In this document: positions 1 to 5,841 of the stretch, in pieces
Layout: each line of letters begins with the position of its first letter
Position numbering within the stretch: position 1 is the first letter of the stretch
Assembly (NCBI GenBank): GCA_021848555.1
Contig: JAJZUN010000206.1
Coordinates: 1-5,841, forward strand
Length of the DNA: 5,841 nucleotides
DNA from: Pseudomonadota bacterium
Lineage (GTDB): Bacteria > Pseudomonadota > Gammaproteobacteria > Burkholderiales > SG8-39
Direction of reading: 5' to 3'
Made by a program: the position numbers and the translations under genes
The notes under the pieces: model-generated
Databases searched by the model: none
What the model was told of the DNA's origin: nothing
The model's input: only the letters and a program-made list of their open reading frames with translations

Positions 1-538
1 GGCCAGCCAGTTGCGCAATATGGCGCCGGGCGTGCTGTGGGTTGCGGCGCTGCTCGCCTGTATGCTGTCGCTGGCGCGGTTGTTCGCGCCCGACCACCAG
101 GACGGGACGCTGGAGCAGATGCTGCTTGCAGGCGAACCGCTGGTCATACTGGTGGCGGGCAAGGTGATATCGCACTGGCTGATGTCGGGATTGCCGCTGG
201 TGCTGATGGCGCCCTTGCTGGGTCTGCAATTCGACCTGGCGGGCGATGCGCTCGCCGTGCTGTGCGTATCGCTGCTGATAGGCACGCCGGTGCTGAGTCT
301 GATCGGGGCGGTCGGTGCGGCGCTGACTTTGGGCGTGCGCGGCAGCGGCGTGCTGGTCGCGCTGCTGGTGCTGCCGCTGTATGTGCCGGTGTTGATCTTC
401 GGCGCCGGCGCCGTGGGCGCGACCGCCGCCGGAACCGGGGCAGAGGCGCATCTGCTGCTGCTCGGCGGATTTTTGGCGCTGTCCGTGGTGCTCGCCCCCT
501 GGGCCTGTGCCGCGGCCCTGCGCATAGCTATGGAATGA
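1..538 (+). CDS. ccmB: Heme exporter protein CcmB, membrane subunit of the CcmAB ABC transporter (5' end missing)
   Basis: CcmB is the integral membrane partner of the ATPase CcmA. Together with CcmC and CcmD they form the complex that releases heme-loaded CcmE. The reading frame is open from base 2 and ends with TGA at 536-538, giving 178 visible codons. E. coli CcmB is about 220 residues, so roughly 40 N-terminal residues lie outside the window. The TTG at 11 is an internal leucine codon and not a start. About five hydrophobic segments are visible, fitting a six-helix protein missing its first helix. The segment RLFAPDHQDGTLEQ (bases 77-118) matches the conserved cytoplasmic loop of the family (RLFRDDLQDGSLEQ in E. 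coli), and the C-terminus AAALRIAME also fits (AAALRISIQ in E. coli). ccmC starts 7 bases downstream. Identification is by recalled family similarity. ccmA is expected just upstream but is not seen. Confidence 0.96.
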   Translation, partial: ASQLRNMAPGVLWVAALLACMLSLARLFAPDHQDGTLEQMLLAGEPLVILVAGKVISHWLMSGLPLVLMAPLLGLQFDLAGDALAVLCVSLLIGTPVLSLIGAVGAALTLGVRGSGVLVALLVLPLYVPVLIFGAGAVGATAAGTGAEAHLLLLGGFLALSVVLAPWACAAALRIAME

Positions 539-545
539 GTGAGTA

Positions 546-1298
546 ATGAGCAAATCGGGAAAATTCAGCTGGTATTATTTCTCCTCGCCGCAGAGCTTCT
601 ATCCGCTGGCGGGAACGCTGCAGCCGTGGTTCGCCGCGCTGGCCGTGCTGCTCTGCGCCGTGGGCCTGTACATCAGCTTTTTCGTCGCCCCCACGGACGC
701 GCAGCAGGGCGAGTCGTACCGGATTATTTTCATCCACGTTCCCGCGGCCTGGATGTCTATGTTCCTCTATCTGGTGATGGGCTTCTGGTCCGGGGTCGGA
801 CTGGTGCTCAACACGCGGCTGTCGTCGATGGTGGCGACCGCGCTCGCGCCGACCGGTGCGCTGTTCACTTTCATCGCCCTGTGGACCGGCGCGCTGTGGG
901 GCAAGCCGACCTGGGGCACCTGGTGGGTCTGGGATGCGCGCCTGACCTCGGAACTGATCCTGCTGTTCCTGTATATCGGTTTCATGGCGCTGCAGGCGGC
1001 GATCGACGACCAGCGCCGGGCGGACAAGGCGGGCGCGGTGCTCGCGCTGGTCGGCGTGATCAATATTCCCATCATCTATTTTTCGGTGAAGTGGTGGAGC
1101 ACCCTGCACCAGGGCGCCTCGGTGAGCATGACCGGCGCACCCACGATGGCGAAAACGATGCTGCTCGGGATGCTGATCATGGCGCTGGGTTTTTGGATGT
1201 ATAGCATCGCCGCCACGCTGGCGCGGGTGCGCTGCGTGATACTCGAGCGCGAACGCCACACCGAATGGGTGGCGGCGGAAATAGGCGGGCAAAAATGA
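546..1298 (+). CDS. ccmC: Heme-handling protein CcmC (WWD domain, heme delivery to CcmE)
   Basis: CcmC is an inner membrane protein that binds heme at its periplasmic face and is needed to attach it to CcmE. The 250-residue product has about six hydrophobic segments (near residues 29-47, 62-80, 97-116, 135-152, 162-180 and 203-225). Its tryptophan-rich WWD motif, WGTWWVWDARLTSE, lies at residues 123-136. The two conserved external histidines that act as heme ligands in the family are present as His64 (IHVP) and His188 (TLHQG), corresponding to His60 and His184 of E. coli. Length is normal (E. coli 245). The ATG at 546 was chosen because it follows the ccmB stop by 7 bases and the N-terminus aligns with the family; the upstream ribosome binding site is weak (GGAA at 532-535). 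The stop codon overlaps the start of ccmD as ATGA, suggesting coupled translation. Confidence 0.98.
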   Translation: MSKSGKFSWYYFSSPQSFYPLAGTLQPWFAALAVLLCAVGLYISFFVAPTDAQQGESYRIIFIHVPAAWMSMFLYLVMGFWSGVGLVLNTRLSSMVATALAPTGALFTFIALWTGALWGKPTWGTWWVWDARLTSELILLFLYIGFMALQAAIDDQRRADKAGAVLALVGVINIPIIYFSVKWWSTLHQGASVSMTGAPTMAKTMLLGMLIMALGFWMYSIAATLARVRCVILERERHTEWVAAEIGGQK

Positions 1299-1486
1299 AC
1301 TGGGGAAGCTGGCAGAATTTTTTCGCCATGGGCGGCTACGGCCTCTACGTCTGGGGCTCTTATGTTGTTACGCTGGTGGTGCTCGTAGCCGAGATCGTGG
1401 CGCTGGTGTCGCGCCGACGCGGCGTGATCGAGCGCCTTGCAAAATATTACGCAGCACGCAGGAGGGATCATGAAACCGAGGCATAA
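1295..1486 (+). CDS. ccmD: Heme exporter protein CcmD, small one-helix membrane protein
   Basis: CcmD is a small accessory protein that stabilises the CcmABCD complex and is needed for release of holo-CcmE. The 63-residue product fits the family size (69 in E. coli). It begins with a short external segment containing [12 protein letters not shown] (residues 9-20), close to FFAMGGYAFFVW of E. coli CcmD. A single hydrophobic helix follows at about residues 18-39, then a basic cytoplasmic tail starting RRR at 40-42 and rich in Arg and Lys. The ATG at 1295 overlaps the ccmC stop as ATGA. An in-frame ATG at 1265 would add ten residues (starting MGGGGNRRAK) that do not resemble the family, so I prefer 1295. 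The last 17 bases overlap ccmE, and the ccmE ribosome binding site lies inside the coding region. Confidence 0.95.
   Translation: MNWGSWQNFFAMGGYGLYVWGSYVVTLVVLVAEIVALVSRRRGVIERLAKYYAARRRDHETEA
1460..1466 (+). promoter_or_regulatory. Ribosome binding site of ccmE, inside ccmD
   Basis: AGGAGGG at 1460-1466 is the strongest Shine-Dalgarno-like match noticed in the window. AGGAGG ends 4 bases before the ATG at 1470. It decides the ccmE start over the in-frame TTG at 1437. In the ccmD frame the same bases encode part of the Arg-rich tail, so the two constraints coincide here. Confidence 0.8.
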
Positions 1487-1937
1487 ACGTTTTGTTCTGG
1501 TCGGGGTCGGCATCGCCGGGCTGGCGCTTTCAGCCGGGCTGGTGCTTTCCGCGTTTCAGAAGAACCTGGTGTTCTTCTATACGCCCAGCCAGGTCGCCAG
1601 CAACGAGGCGCCGGTGGGAAAGAGCTTTCGCATCGGCGGCCTGGTCGAGAAAGGCAGCGTCAAGCGCGAGGCCGACGGCGTCAGCGTGCAGTTCGTGGTG
1701 ACCGATACCGCCAAGAGCATTCCGGTGGTCTACCGCGGCATACTGCCGGACCTGTTCAAGGAGGGCAAAGGGGTGGTGACCCAGGGCAAGATCGGTCCGG
1801 ACGGCAAGTTCCGCGCCGAGGAGGTGCTGGCCAAGCATGATGAAAATTACATGCCGCCGGCGGCTCAGGACGCGCTCAACCAGGCAACCGCCAAGAAAGC
1901 CGCAGAGTCGGTGCTGGCTTCGGAGAAATTGAAATAA
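1470..1937 (+). CDS. ccmE: Periplasmic heme chaperone CcmE
   Basis: CcmE is a membrane-anchored periplasmic chaperone that binds heme covalently through a histidine and carries it to the CcmF/H/I ligation complex. The 155-residue product has a basic N-terminus (MKPRHKR), one membrane anchor at about residues 8-28, and an OB-fold beta-barrel domain at about 33-130. Family hallmarks are FYTPSQV (36-42), [10 protein letters not shown] (90-99), and the heme-binding segment [11 protein letters not shown] (120-130). In that segment His123 is the expected covalent heme attachment site and Tyr127 the axial ligand, as His130 and Tyr134 in E. coli. This is the histidine type, not the cysteine variant found in some archaea and sulfate reducers. 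The flexible C-terminal tail is rich in Ala, Lys and Glu. The gene overlaps ccmD by 17 bases and shares one base with ccmF (TAATG). Confidence 0.98.
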   Translation: MKPRHKRFVLVGVGIAGLALSAGLVLSAFQKNLVFFYTPSQVASNEAPVGKSFRIGGLVEKGSVKREADGVSVQFVVTDTAKSIPVVYRGILPDLFKEGKGVVTQGKIGPDGKFRAEEVLAKHDENYMPPAAQDALNQATAKKAAESVLASEKLK

Positions 1938-3928
1938 TGGCCGCCGAACTCGGTAACTTCGCCCTGATCCTGACGCTGTGCATCGCGCTGGCGCAGGGTA
2001 CTCTGCCACTCGTCGGCGCGGCGCGCGGCAACGCCGCGTGGATGGCGCTCGCGCGGCCGGCGGCGCAGGGACAATTGCTGTTCATCGCATTTGCCTTCGG
2101 CTGTCTCACCTACGCCTTCGTGACCAACGACTTCTCGGTGACTTATGTGGCGCAGCACTCCAACTCGCGTCTGCCGCTGGTGTATCGCATCGCCGGGGTA
2201 TGGGGCGGGCACGAGGGTTCGCTGTTGCTGTGGACCTTGATGCTGGGCGTGTGGATGTTCGCCGTGAGCGTTTTCAGCCGCACCCTGCCCGAGGCGATGG
2301 TGGCGCGGGTGCTGGGCATCATGGGCCTGATCAGCGTCGGCTTTCTGTTGTTCATGATCATTGCCTCCAATCCGTTCGAGCGCCTGCTGCCCGCGGCCGC
2401 CGACGGGCGCGACCTCAACCCGCTGCTGCAGGACCCGGGCATGGTGTTTCATCCGCCCATGCTGTACATGGGCTATGTCGGTTTTTCGGTGGCGTTCGCG
2501 TTTTCCATGGCGGCGCTGATCGACGGCCGGCTGGACGCCGCCTGGGCGCGCTGGTCGCGTCCGTGGACGACCGTGGCGTGGATGTTTCTCACCCTCGGCA
2601 TCGCCCTCGGCAGCTATTGGGCCTACTATGAACTGGGCTGGGGCGGGTGGTGGTTCTGGGATCCGGTGGAGAACGCGTCCTTCATGCCCTGGCTGGTGGG
2701 CACGGCGCTGATCCATTCCCTGGCCGTGACCGAGAAACGCGGCGCGTTCCGGATCTGGACCGTGTTCCTGGCGATCCTCGCTTTCTCGCTGAGCCTGCTC
2801 GGGACTTTCCTGGTGCGCTCGGGCGTGCTCACCTCGGTGCACGCCTTCGCCACCGATCCCAAGCGCGGCATATTCATCCTGGCTTTCCTCACCGTGGTCG
2901 TGGGCTCGTCGCTGACCCTGTTCGCCTATCGTGCGTCCAGAGTCGGGCTGGGCGGCCGTTTTGCCGCGGTGTCGCGCGAATCCATGCTGCTTACCAACAA
3001 TGCGCTGCTGCTGGTGGCCACCGGTGCGGTGCTGCTGGGCACCCTGTATCCGCTGGTGCTCGACGCCCTGGGCCTGGGCAAGATCTCGGTCGGGCCGCCG
3101 TATTTCGAGACGGTGTTCGTGCCCTTGATGGCGCCGGCGCTGTTCCTGATGGGCGTCGGCCCGCTCGCCCGCTGGAAACAGGCCGCGGCGCCGGAATTGG
3201 CCGTGCGCCTGCGCTGGGCCATGGCGGTCAGTTTCGCCGCAGCCATCGCGATACCGCTCGCGTTCGGGCGCTGGAGCGCGATGATCGGTTTCGGTATTCT
3301 GCTCGCGGTGTGGATCGTCGCCTCCAGCCTGGTCAGCCTCAGGGGGCAGCTCGCCAACGCGCGCAAAGGCGGGCTGATCTCGCGGCTCGCGCAATTGCCG
3401 CGCAGTTATTACGGCATGCTGTTGGCGCACCTGGGCGTGGCGGCATTCATCGTCGGCGTAACCCTGGTCAAGGGCTATGAGGTCGAGTCCGATGTGCGCA
3501 TGACGGTGGGCGACACGGCGCATCTTTCAGGCTATGCCTTCCGCCTCACGGCCATCAACGACGTGAACGGGCCCAATTACAACGGCACGCGCGGAACCGT
3601 CGAAGTCACCAAGAACGGCAGCCTGGTGGCGACGCTGAACCCGGAAAAGCGGATGTATACCGTGCAGAACATGCCCATGACCGAAGCGGCGATCGACCAC
3701 GGCATGACGCGCCACCTGTATGTCGCGCTGGGCGAAGCGATCGGTCCGAAGGTCTGGATCGTGCGCCTGTATTACAAGCCCTTCATCAGCTGGATCTGGA
3801 GCGGTTGTCTGCTGATGGCTTTCGGCGGCCTGCTCGCAGCCATCGACCGGCGTTATCGCGTCAGAGCGCGCGCGGACTCGGCGCAGGCGACGGGCGCCGC
3901 CGGCCTCAAAGCATCCACGGCGGGCTGA
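1937..3928 (+). CDS. ccmF: Cytochrome c heme ligation protein CcmF
   Basis: CcmF is the large membrane subunit of the complex that takes heme from CcmE and joins it to the CXXCH cysteines of apocytochrome c. The 663-residue protein is of usual length (647 in E. coli) and strongly hydrophobic, with many membrane helices. The WWD motif GWGGWWFWDPVEN is at residues 234-246. All four conserved histidines are present: His172 (QDPGMVFHPP), His260 (ALIHSLAVTE), His302 (LTSVHAFA) and His498 (LLAHLG). In E. coli the equivalents His173/His303 flank the WWD heme site and His261/His491 bind the structural heme b. A soluble periplasmic domain covers about residues 512-612, before the last helix at about 615-634 and a short basic tail. 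The start at TAATG is supported by GGAG at 1922-1925 and by family alignment. ccmG follows after 3 bases. Confidence 0.99.
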   Translation: MAAELGNFALILTLCIALAQGTLPLVGAARGNAAWMALARPAAQGQLLFIAFAFGCLTYAFVTNDFSVTYVAQHSNSRLPLVYRIAGVWGGHEGSLLLWTLMLGVWMFAVSVFSRTLPEAMVARVLGIMGLISVGFLLFMIIASNPFERLLPAAADGRDLNPLLQDPGMVFHPPMLYMGYVGFSVAFAFSMAALIDGRLDAAWARWSRPWTTVAWMFLTLGIALGSYWAYYELGWGGWWFWDPVENASFMPWLVGTALIHSLAVTEKRGAFRIWTVFLAILAFSLSLLGTFLVRSGVLTSVHAFATDPKRGIFILAFLTVVVGSSLTLFAYRASRVGLGGRFAAVSRESMLLTNNALLLVATGAVLLGTLYPLVLDALGLGKISVGPPYFETVFVPLMAPALFLMGVGPLARWKQAAAPELAVRLRWAMAVSFAAAIAIPLAFGRWSAMIGFGILLAVWIVASSLVSLRGQLANARKGGLISRLAQLPRSYYGMLLAHLGVAAFIVGVTLVKGYEVESDVRMTVGDTAHLSGYAFRLTAINDVNGPNYNGTRGTVEVTKNGSLVATLNPEKRMYTVQNMPMTEAAIDHGMTRHLYVALGEAIGPKVWIVRLYYKPFISWIWSGCLLMAFGGLLAAIDRRYRVRARADSAQATGAAGLKASTAG

Positions 3929-3931
3929 ACC

Positions 3932-4468
3932 ATGCTGCGCGCGCGTTTTCTGATACCGCTGGCGGTATTCGTGGTGATGGTGGTGTTCCTCGGCATCGGG
4001 CTGAAGCTGGATCCGCGCGAAGTGCCTTCGCCGCTGATCAATAAGCCGGCGCCCCCGTTCGTGCTGCAGCAGTTGCACGCGCCGGACAAGACTTTCTCGC
4101 AGAAAGACATGCTGGGCAAGGTGTGGATGCTGAACGTGTGGGCCTCATGGTGCGTGGCCTGCCGCGAGGAGCATCCGACCCTGGTGGAATTCTCGCGCAG
4201 CGGCGCGGTTCCGATCTTCGGCCTGAACTACAAGGACGAGCGCGCCGACGGCATCGCCTGGCTGGCGCGCCTGGGCAATCCCTATCAGCTTTCCGCCTAT
4301 GATCGCGAGGGCCAGGTCGGCATCGACTACGGCGTATACGGCGTGCCGGAAACCTATGTCATCGACAAGTCCGGGGTGATCCGCTACAAGCGCATCGGCG
4401 TCGTCACGCCGCAGATCGTGCGCGACAAGATTCTGCCCTTGGTGAAGGAGTTGAACGGAAATGGCTAA
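3932..4468 (+). CDS. ccmG: Thiol:disulfide interchange protein CcmG/DsbE, membrane-tethered thioredoxin
   Basis: CcmG is a periplasmic reductant that receives electrons from DsbD/CcdA and helps keep apocytochrome c cysteines reduced, directly or through CcmH. The 178-residue product has an uncleaved N-terminal anchor at about residues 6-24 and a thioredoxin-like domain from about 38 to 175. The active site WCVAC has Cys74 and Cys77, with the preceding NVWASWC typical of the DsbE branch. The cis-proline is Pro139 in YGVYGVPETYVID. The segment GLNYKDE (97-103) also matches the family. E. coli CcmG has CPTC in the active site, so the two inner residues differ here. No strong Shine-Dalgarno sequence precedes the ATG, which lies 3 bases after the ccmF stop, so reinitiation from ccmF is plausible. 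The 3' end overlaps ccmH by 8 bases. Confidence 0.97.
   Translation: MLRARFLIPLAVFVVMVVFLGIGLKLDPREVPSPLINKPAPPFVLQQLHAPDKTFSQKDMLGKVWMLNVWASWCVACREEHPTLVEFSRSGAVPIFGLNYKDERADGIAWLARLGNPYQLSAYDREGQVGIDYGVYGVPETYVIDKSGVIRYKRIGVVTPQIVRDKILPLVKELNGNG
4445..4450 (+). promoter_or_regulatory. Ribosome binding site of ccmH, inside ccmG
   Basis: AAGGAG at 4445-4450 lies 10 bases before the ATG at 4461, within the last codons of ccmG. It supports that start for ccmH and the 8-base overlap between the two genes. Confidence 0.65.
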
Positions 4469-4928
4469 ACTGCTCGCCCTGCTGCTGGGGCTGTTCGTTG
4501 CGGTCTCGGTGCCGGCCAAGGAAGCGCCGCCGGCCGCGGCTGATCCGGCCCTGGAACACCGCCTCGTCGTGCTGACCGAACAGCTGCGCTGCCTGGTGTG
4601 CCAGAACCAGTCGATCGCCGATTCGCACGCCGAACTCGCGATCGACCTGAAGAACCAGGTGCGCGAGAAACTCAAACAAGGCGAAAGCGACGAAAAGATC
4701 ATGGAGTACATGGTGGCGCGCTACGGCGATTTTGTGCTTTACCGGCCTCCGGTCAAGGCGACGACGTTTCCCCTCTGGTTCGGCCCGTTTGCCCTGCTGC
4801 TGGCGGCGGTCGCCGGCCTGTTCTACTACATCGTGCGGCGGCGGCATTCCGCGCCGCCGCCGCCCCTGAGCGAAGCGGAGCAGGCGCGCGTGCGCGCCCT
4901 GCTCGAAGCGAACGAGGAGCGCTCATGA
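4461..4928 (+). CDS. ccmH: Cytochrome c maturation protein CcmH (CXXC apocytochrome thiol reductase subunit)
   Basis: CcmH is a periplasm-facing thiol protein of the heme ligation complex that acts on the CXXCH cysteines of apocytochrome c. The 155-residue product has a signal peptide at about residues 1-19 (likely cleavage after VPA), then a three-helix domain carrying the hallmark LRCLVCQNQSIADS (42-55) with Cys44 and Cys47. A single membrane helix at about 106-125 follows, then a short cytoplasmic tail with RRR (126-128) and PPPP (132-135). Only this N-terminal CcmH part is present. The TPR part that is fused in E. coli CcmH is encoded by the separate ccmI next door, the arrangement known from Pseudomonas and Rhodobacter. 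The stop overlaps the ccmI start as ATGA. The region encoding the tail holds a perfect 11-bp inverted repeat. Confidence 0.97.
   Translation: MAKLLALLLGLFVAVSVPAKEAPPAAADPALEHRLVVLTEQLRCLVCQNQSIADSHAELAIDLKNQVREKLKQGESDEKIMEYMVARYGDFVLYRPPVKATTFPLWFGPFALLLAAVAGLFYYIVRRRHSAPPPPLSEAEQARVRALLEANEERS
4835..4863. repeat. Perfect 11-bp inverted repeat within ccmH
   Basis: GCGGCGGCGGC at 4835-4845 is exactly complementary to GCCGCCGCCGC at 4853-4863, with a 7-base spacer (ATTCCGC). The RNA could form a very stable GC hairpin about 60 bases before the ccmI start. No T-run follows, so it is not a typical intrinsic terminator. The arms encode RRR and PPP of the CcmH tail, so amino-acid choice in GC-rich DNA may explain it. 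Confidence 0.6.
4914..4919 (+). promoter_or_regulatory. Ribosome binding site of ccmI, inside ccmH
   Basis: GAGGAG at 4914-4919 ends 5 bases before the ATG at 4925. With the ATGA overlap it supports the ccmI start. Confidence 0.65.
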
Positions 4929-5841
4929 CCCTGTTCTGGGTGTATGCCGCGCTGCTGACCGCAGTGGCGCTTGCGATCCTGGTCACGCCGCTGGTGCGCA
5001 ACCGTACCAGGACCGGTCCCGCGGTATCGCGCGAGGCATCCAACCTGACGGTATTTCGCGATCAGCTCGCGGAACTGGATGCCGACCTGGCGGCAGGCAC
5101 CATCGGCCAGGACCAGTGGGAGGCCGCCCGCGGCGACCTGCAACGCGGATTGCTGGAGGACGCCGCCGCTCCCGCGGTTGCCGCGGTTCCGGCGATGACC
5201 CGCTCCAAGGCAGTGACCATCGGCGTGGCGATCGCGGTGCCGCTGATCGCGGTATTGGCCTATCTCGGATTGGGCAACCCGCAGGCGCTCGATCCGGCCA
5301 AGGTGAGCACAGCGCAGGGCGCGCCGCACCAGCTGACGCCGGAACAGATCGAATCCATGGTCGCGCGCCTGGCCGAGCGGCTGGAAGCTAACCCGGACGA
5401 TGTCGAGGGCTGGATCATGCTGGCGCGCACCTACAGCGCCATGGGGCGCCACGACGAGGCGGCCAAGGCTTTCGCCAAGGCCGAAACCCGGTTTCCGCAG
5501 AACGCGCAACTGCTGGCCGATTACGCCGACAGCCTCGCCATGACGCAGGGGCAGACGCTGGTCGGCAAGCCGGAAGCGCTGGTGCAGCGCGCGTTGAAGG
5601 CGGACGGCAACAATCTCAAGGCTCTCGCGCTGGCGGGAACGGTGGAATTCGAAAAGCAGAATTTTGCCAAGGCGGCGGAATACTGGAAGCGGATGCTGCC
5701 GCTGCTGCCGGCGGATTCCGAAACGGGGAATTCGGTCCGCGCCAGCATCAAGGAGGCCGAGGACAAGGCCGGGGCCGCGCCCCGGTCTGTGGTTGCGATC
5801 GCGCCGGCTGCAACCACCGGCGCCCGGCTCAGCGGAACCAT
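4925..5841 (+). CDS. ccmI: Cytochrome c maturation protein CcmI, TPR apocytochrome c chaperone (3' end missing)
   Basis: CcmI holds apocytochrome c for the CcmF/CcmH ligation machinery. The frame is open from the ATG at 4925 to the window edge: 305 complete codons and no stop. The visible order fits the family. A first membrane helix lies at about residues 4-23. A cytoplasmic loop at 24-94 contains NLTVFRDQLAELDADLAAGTI (40-60), like the family's YRDQLAELERD segment. A second helix lies at about 97-115. A periplasmic TPR domain covers about 138-265, with helices such as EGWIMLARTYSAMGRHDEAA (161-180) and the motif NFAKAAEYWKRML (246-258). An Ala/Pro-rich linker at about 283-298 leads to GARLSGT, which looks like the start of the C-terminal domain that binds the apocytochrome. 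Full-length relatives are around 400 residues, so perhaps a quarter is missing. The start overlaps the ccmH stop (ATGA). Confidence 0.95.
   Translation, partial: MTLFWVYAALLTAVALAILVTPLVRNRTRTGPAVSREASNLTVFRDQLAELDADLAAGTIGQDQWEAARGDLQRGLLEDAAAPAVAAVPAMTRSKAVTIGVAIAVPLIAVLAYLGLGNPQALDPAKVSTAQGAPHQLTPEQIESMVARLAERLEANPDDVEGWIMLARTYSAMGRHDEAAKAFAKAETRFPQNAQLLADYADSLAMTQGQTLVGKPEALVQRALKADGNNLKALALAGTVEFEKQNFAKAAEYWKRMLPLLPADSETGNSVRASIKEAEDKAGAAPRSVVAIAPAATTGARLSGT

Noticed and set aside
401..412. A 12-bp perfect palindrome, GGCGCCGGCGCC, in ccmB.
   Set aside because: It encodes Gly/Ala in a membrane segment and such palindromes are expected by chance in GC-rich DNA. There is no second copy or regulatory context.
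539..545. A possible promoter or operator between ccmB and ccmC.
   Set aside because: The gap is only 7 bases and no promoter-like elements are seen; the genes read as one transcript.
528..1292. A 254-codon open frame on the - strand opposite ccmC.
   Set aside because: It is low-complexity and charged, with no family resemblance, and is exactly antisense to ccmC. It is a shadow of codon bias.
1265..1294. An upstream in-frame ATG for ccmD at 1265.
   Set aside because: The extra ten residues, MGGGGNRRAK, do not match CcmD N-termini, whereas the ATG at 1295 gives the usual length and an ATGA overlap with ccmC.
1437..1469. An upstream in-frame TTG start for ccmE at 1437.
   Set aside because: The ATG at 1470 has a strong ribosome binding site and yields the typical short basic N-terminus before the membrane anchor.
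1865..3523. A 552-codon open frame on the - strand opposite ccmE and ccmF.
   Set aside because: Its product is dominated by His, Arg, Gln and Glu with no recognisable domain. It lies fully antisense to the strongly conserved ccmF and the end of ccmE, as expected from GC-rich codon bias on the other strand.
5172..5188. A short tandem repeat, CCGCGGTT twice, in ccmI.
   Set aside because: It encodes the low-complexity Ala/Pro/Val linker before the second membrane helix and is too short to mean more than local composition.
4826..5509. A 227-codon open frame on the - strand opposite the ccmH/ccmI junction.
   Set aside because: It is antisense to two recognised genes and shows no motif. The real gene here is ccmI on the + strand, which has no stop inside the window.

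Overview
This window is an ordinary, intact-looking stretch of a cytochrome c maturation operon (System I, Ccm). Eight genes lie on the + strand in the order ccmB-ccmC-ccmD-ccmE-ccmF-ccmG-ccmH-ccmI. Only the first and last are cut, by the window edges. The DNA is GC-rich, densely coding and of even composition. No RNA gene, mobile element, CRISPR array, promoter or terminator is visible, and no gap between genes exceeds 7 bases. The gene order, the separate ccmH and ccmI (one fused gene in E. coli), and protein sequences close to the E. coli and Pseudomonas type point to a Gram-negative proteobacterium. A GC-rich beta- or gammaproteobacterium is my best guess, from general resemblance only.

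Layout: 1-538, 3' part of ccmB, the membrane subunit of the CcmAB ABC transporter; 546-1298, ccmC, the WWD-domain heme-handling protein; 1295-1486, ccmD, a one-helix accessory protein; 1470-1937, ccmE, the heme chaperone; 1937-3928, ccmF, the large subunit of the heme ligation complex; 3932-4468, ccmG (dsbE), a membrane-tethered thioredoxin; 4461-4928, ccmH, a CXXC apocytochrome reductase; 4925-window end, 5' part of ccmI, the TPR apocytochrome chaperone. Most junctions overlap (ATGA, TAATG, or 8 to 17 bases), which suggests translational coupling in one transcript.

How the genes work together, from family knowledge: CcmC, with CcmD, loads heme onto a histidine of CcmE in the periplasm. CcmAB uses ATP hydrolysis to release holo-CcmE. 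CcmG and CcmH keep the CXXCH cysteines of apocytochrome c reduced, CcmI holds the apocytochrome, and CcmF/CcmH/CcmI attach the heme. Every key residue I looked for is present: His64 and His188 and the WWD motif in CcmC; His123 and Tyr127 in CcmE; His172, His260, His302, His498 and the WWD motif in CcmF; and CXXC in CcmG and CcmH.

I found no undescribed system. The points worth a second look are small: a perfect 11-bp inverted repeat that coincides with a PPPP stretch in ccmH, the CVAC active site of CcmG, the ccmE ribosome binding site buried in ccmD, and the unseen C-terminal domain of ccmI beyond the right edge.
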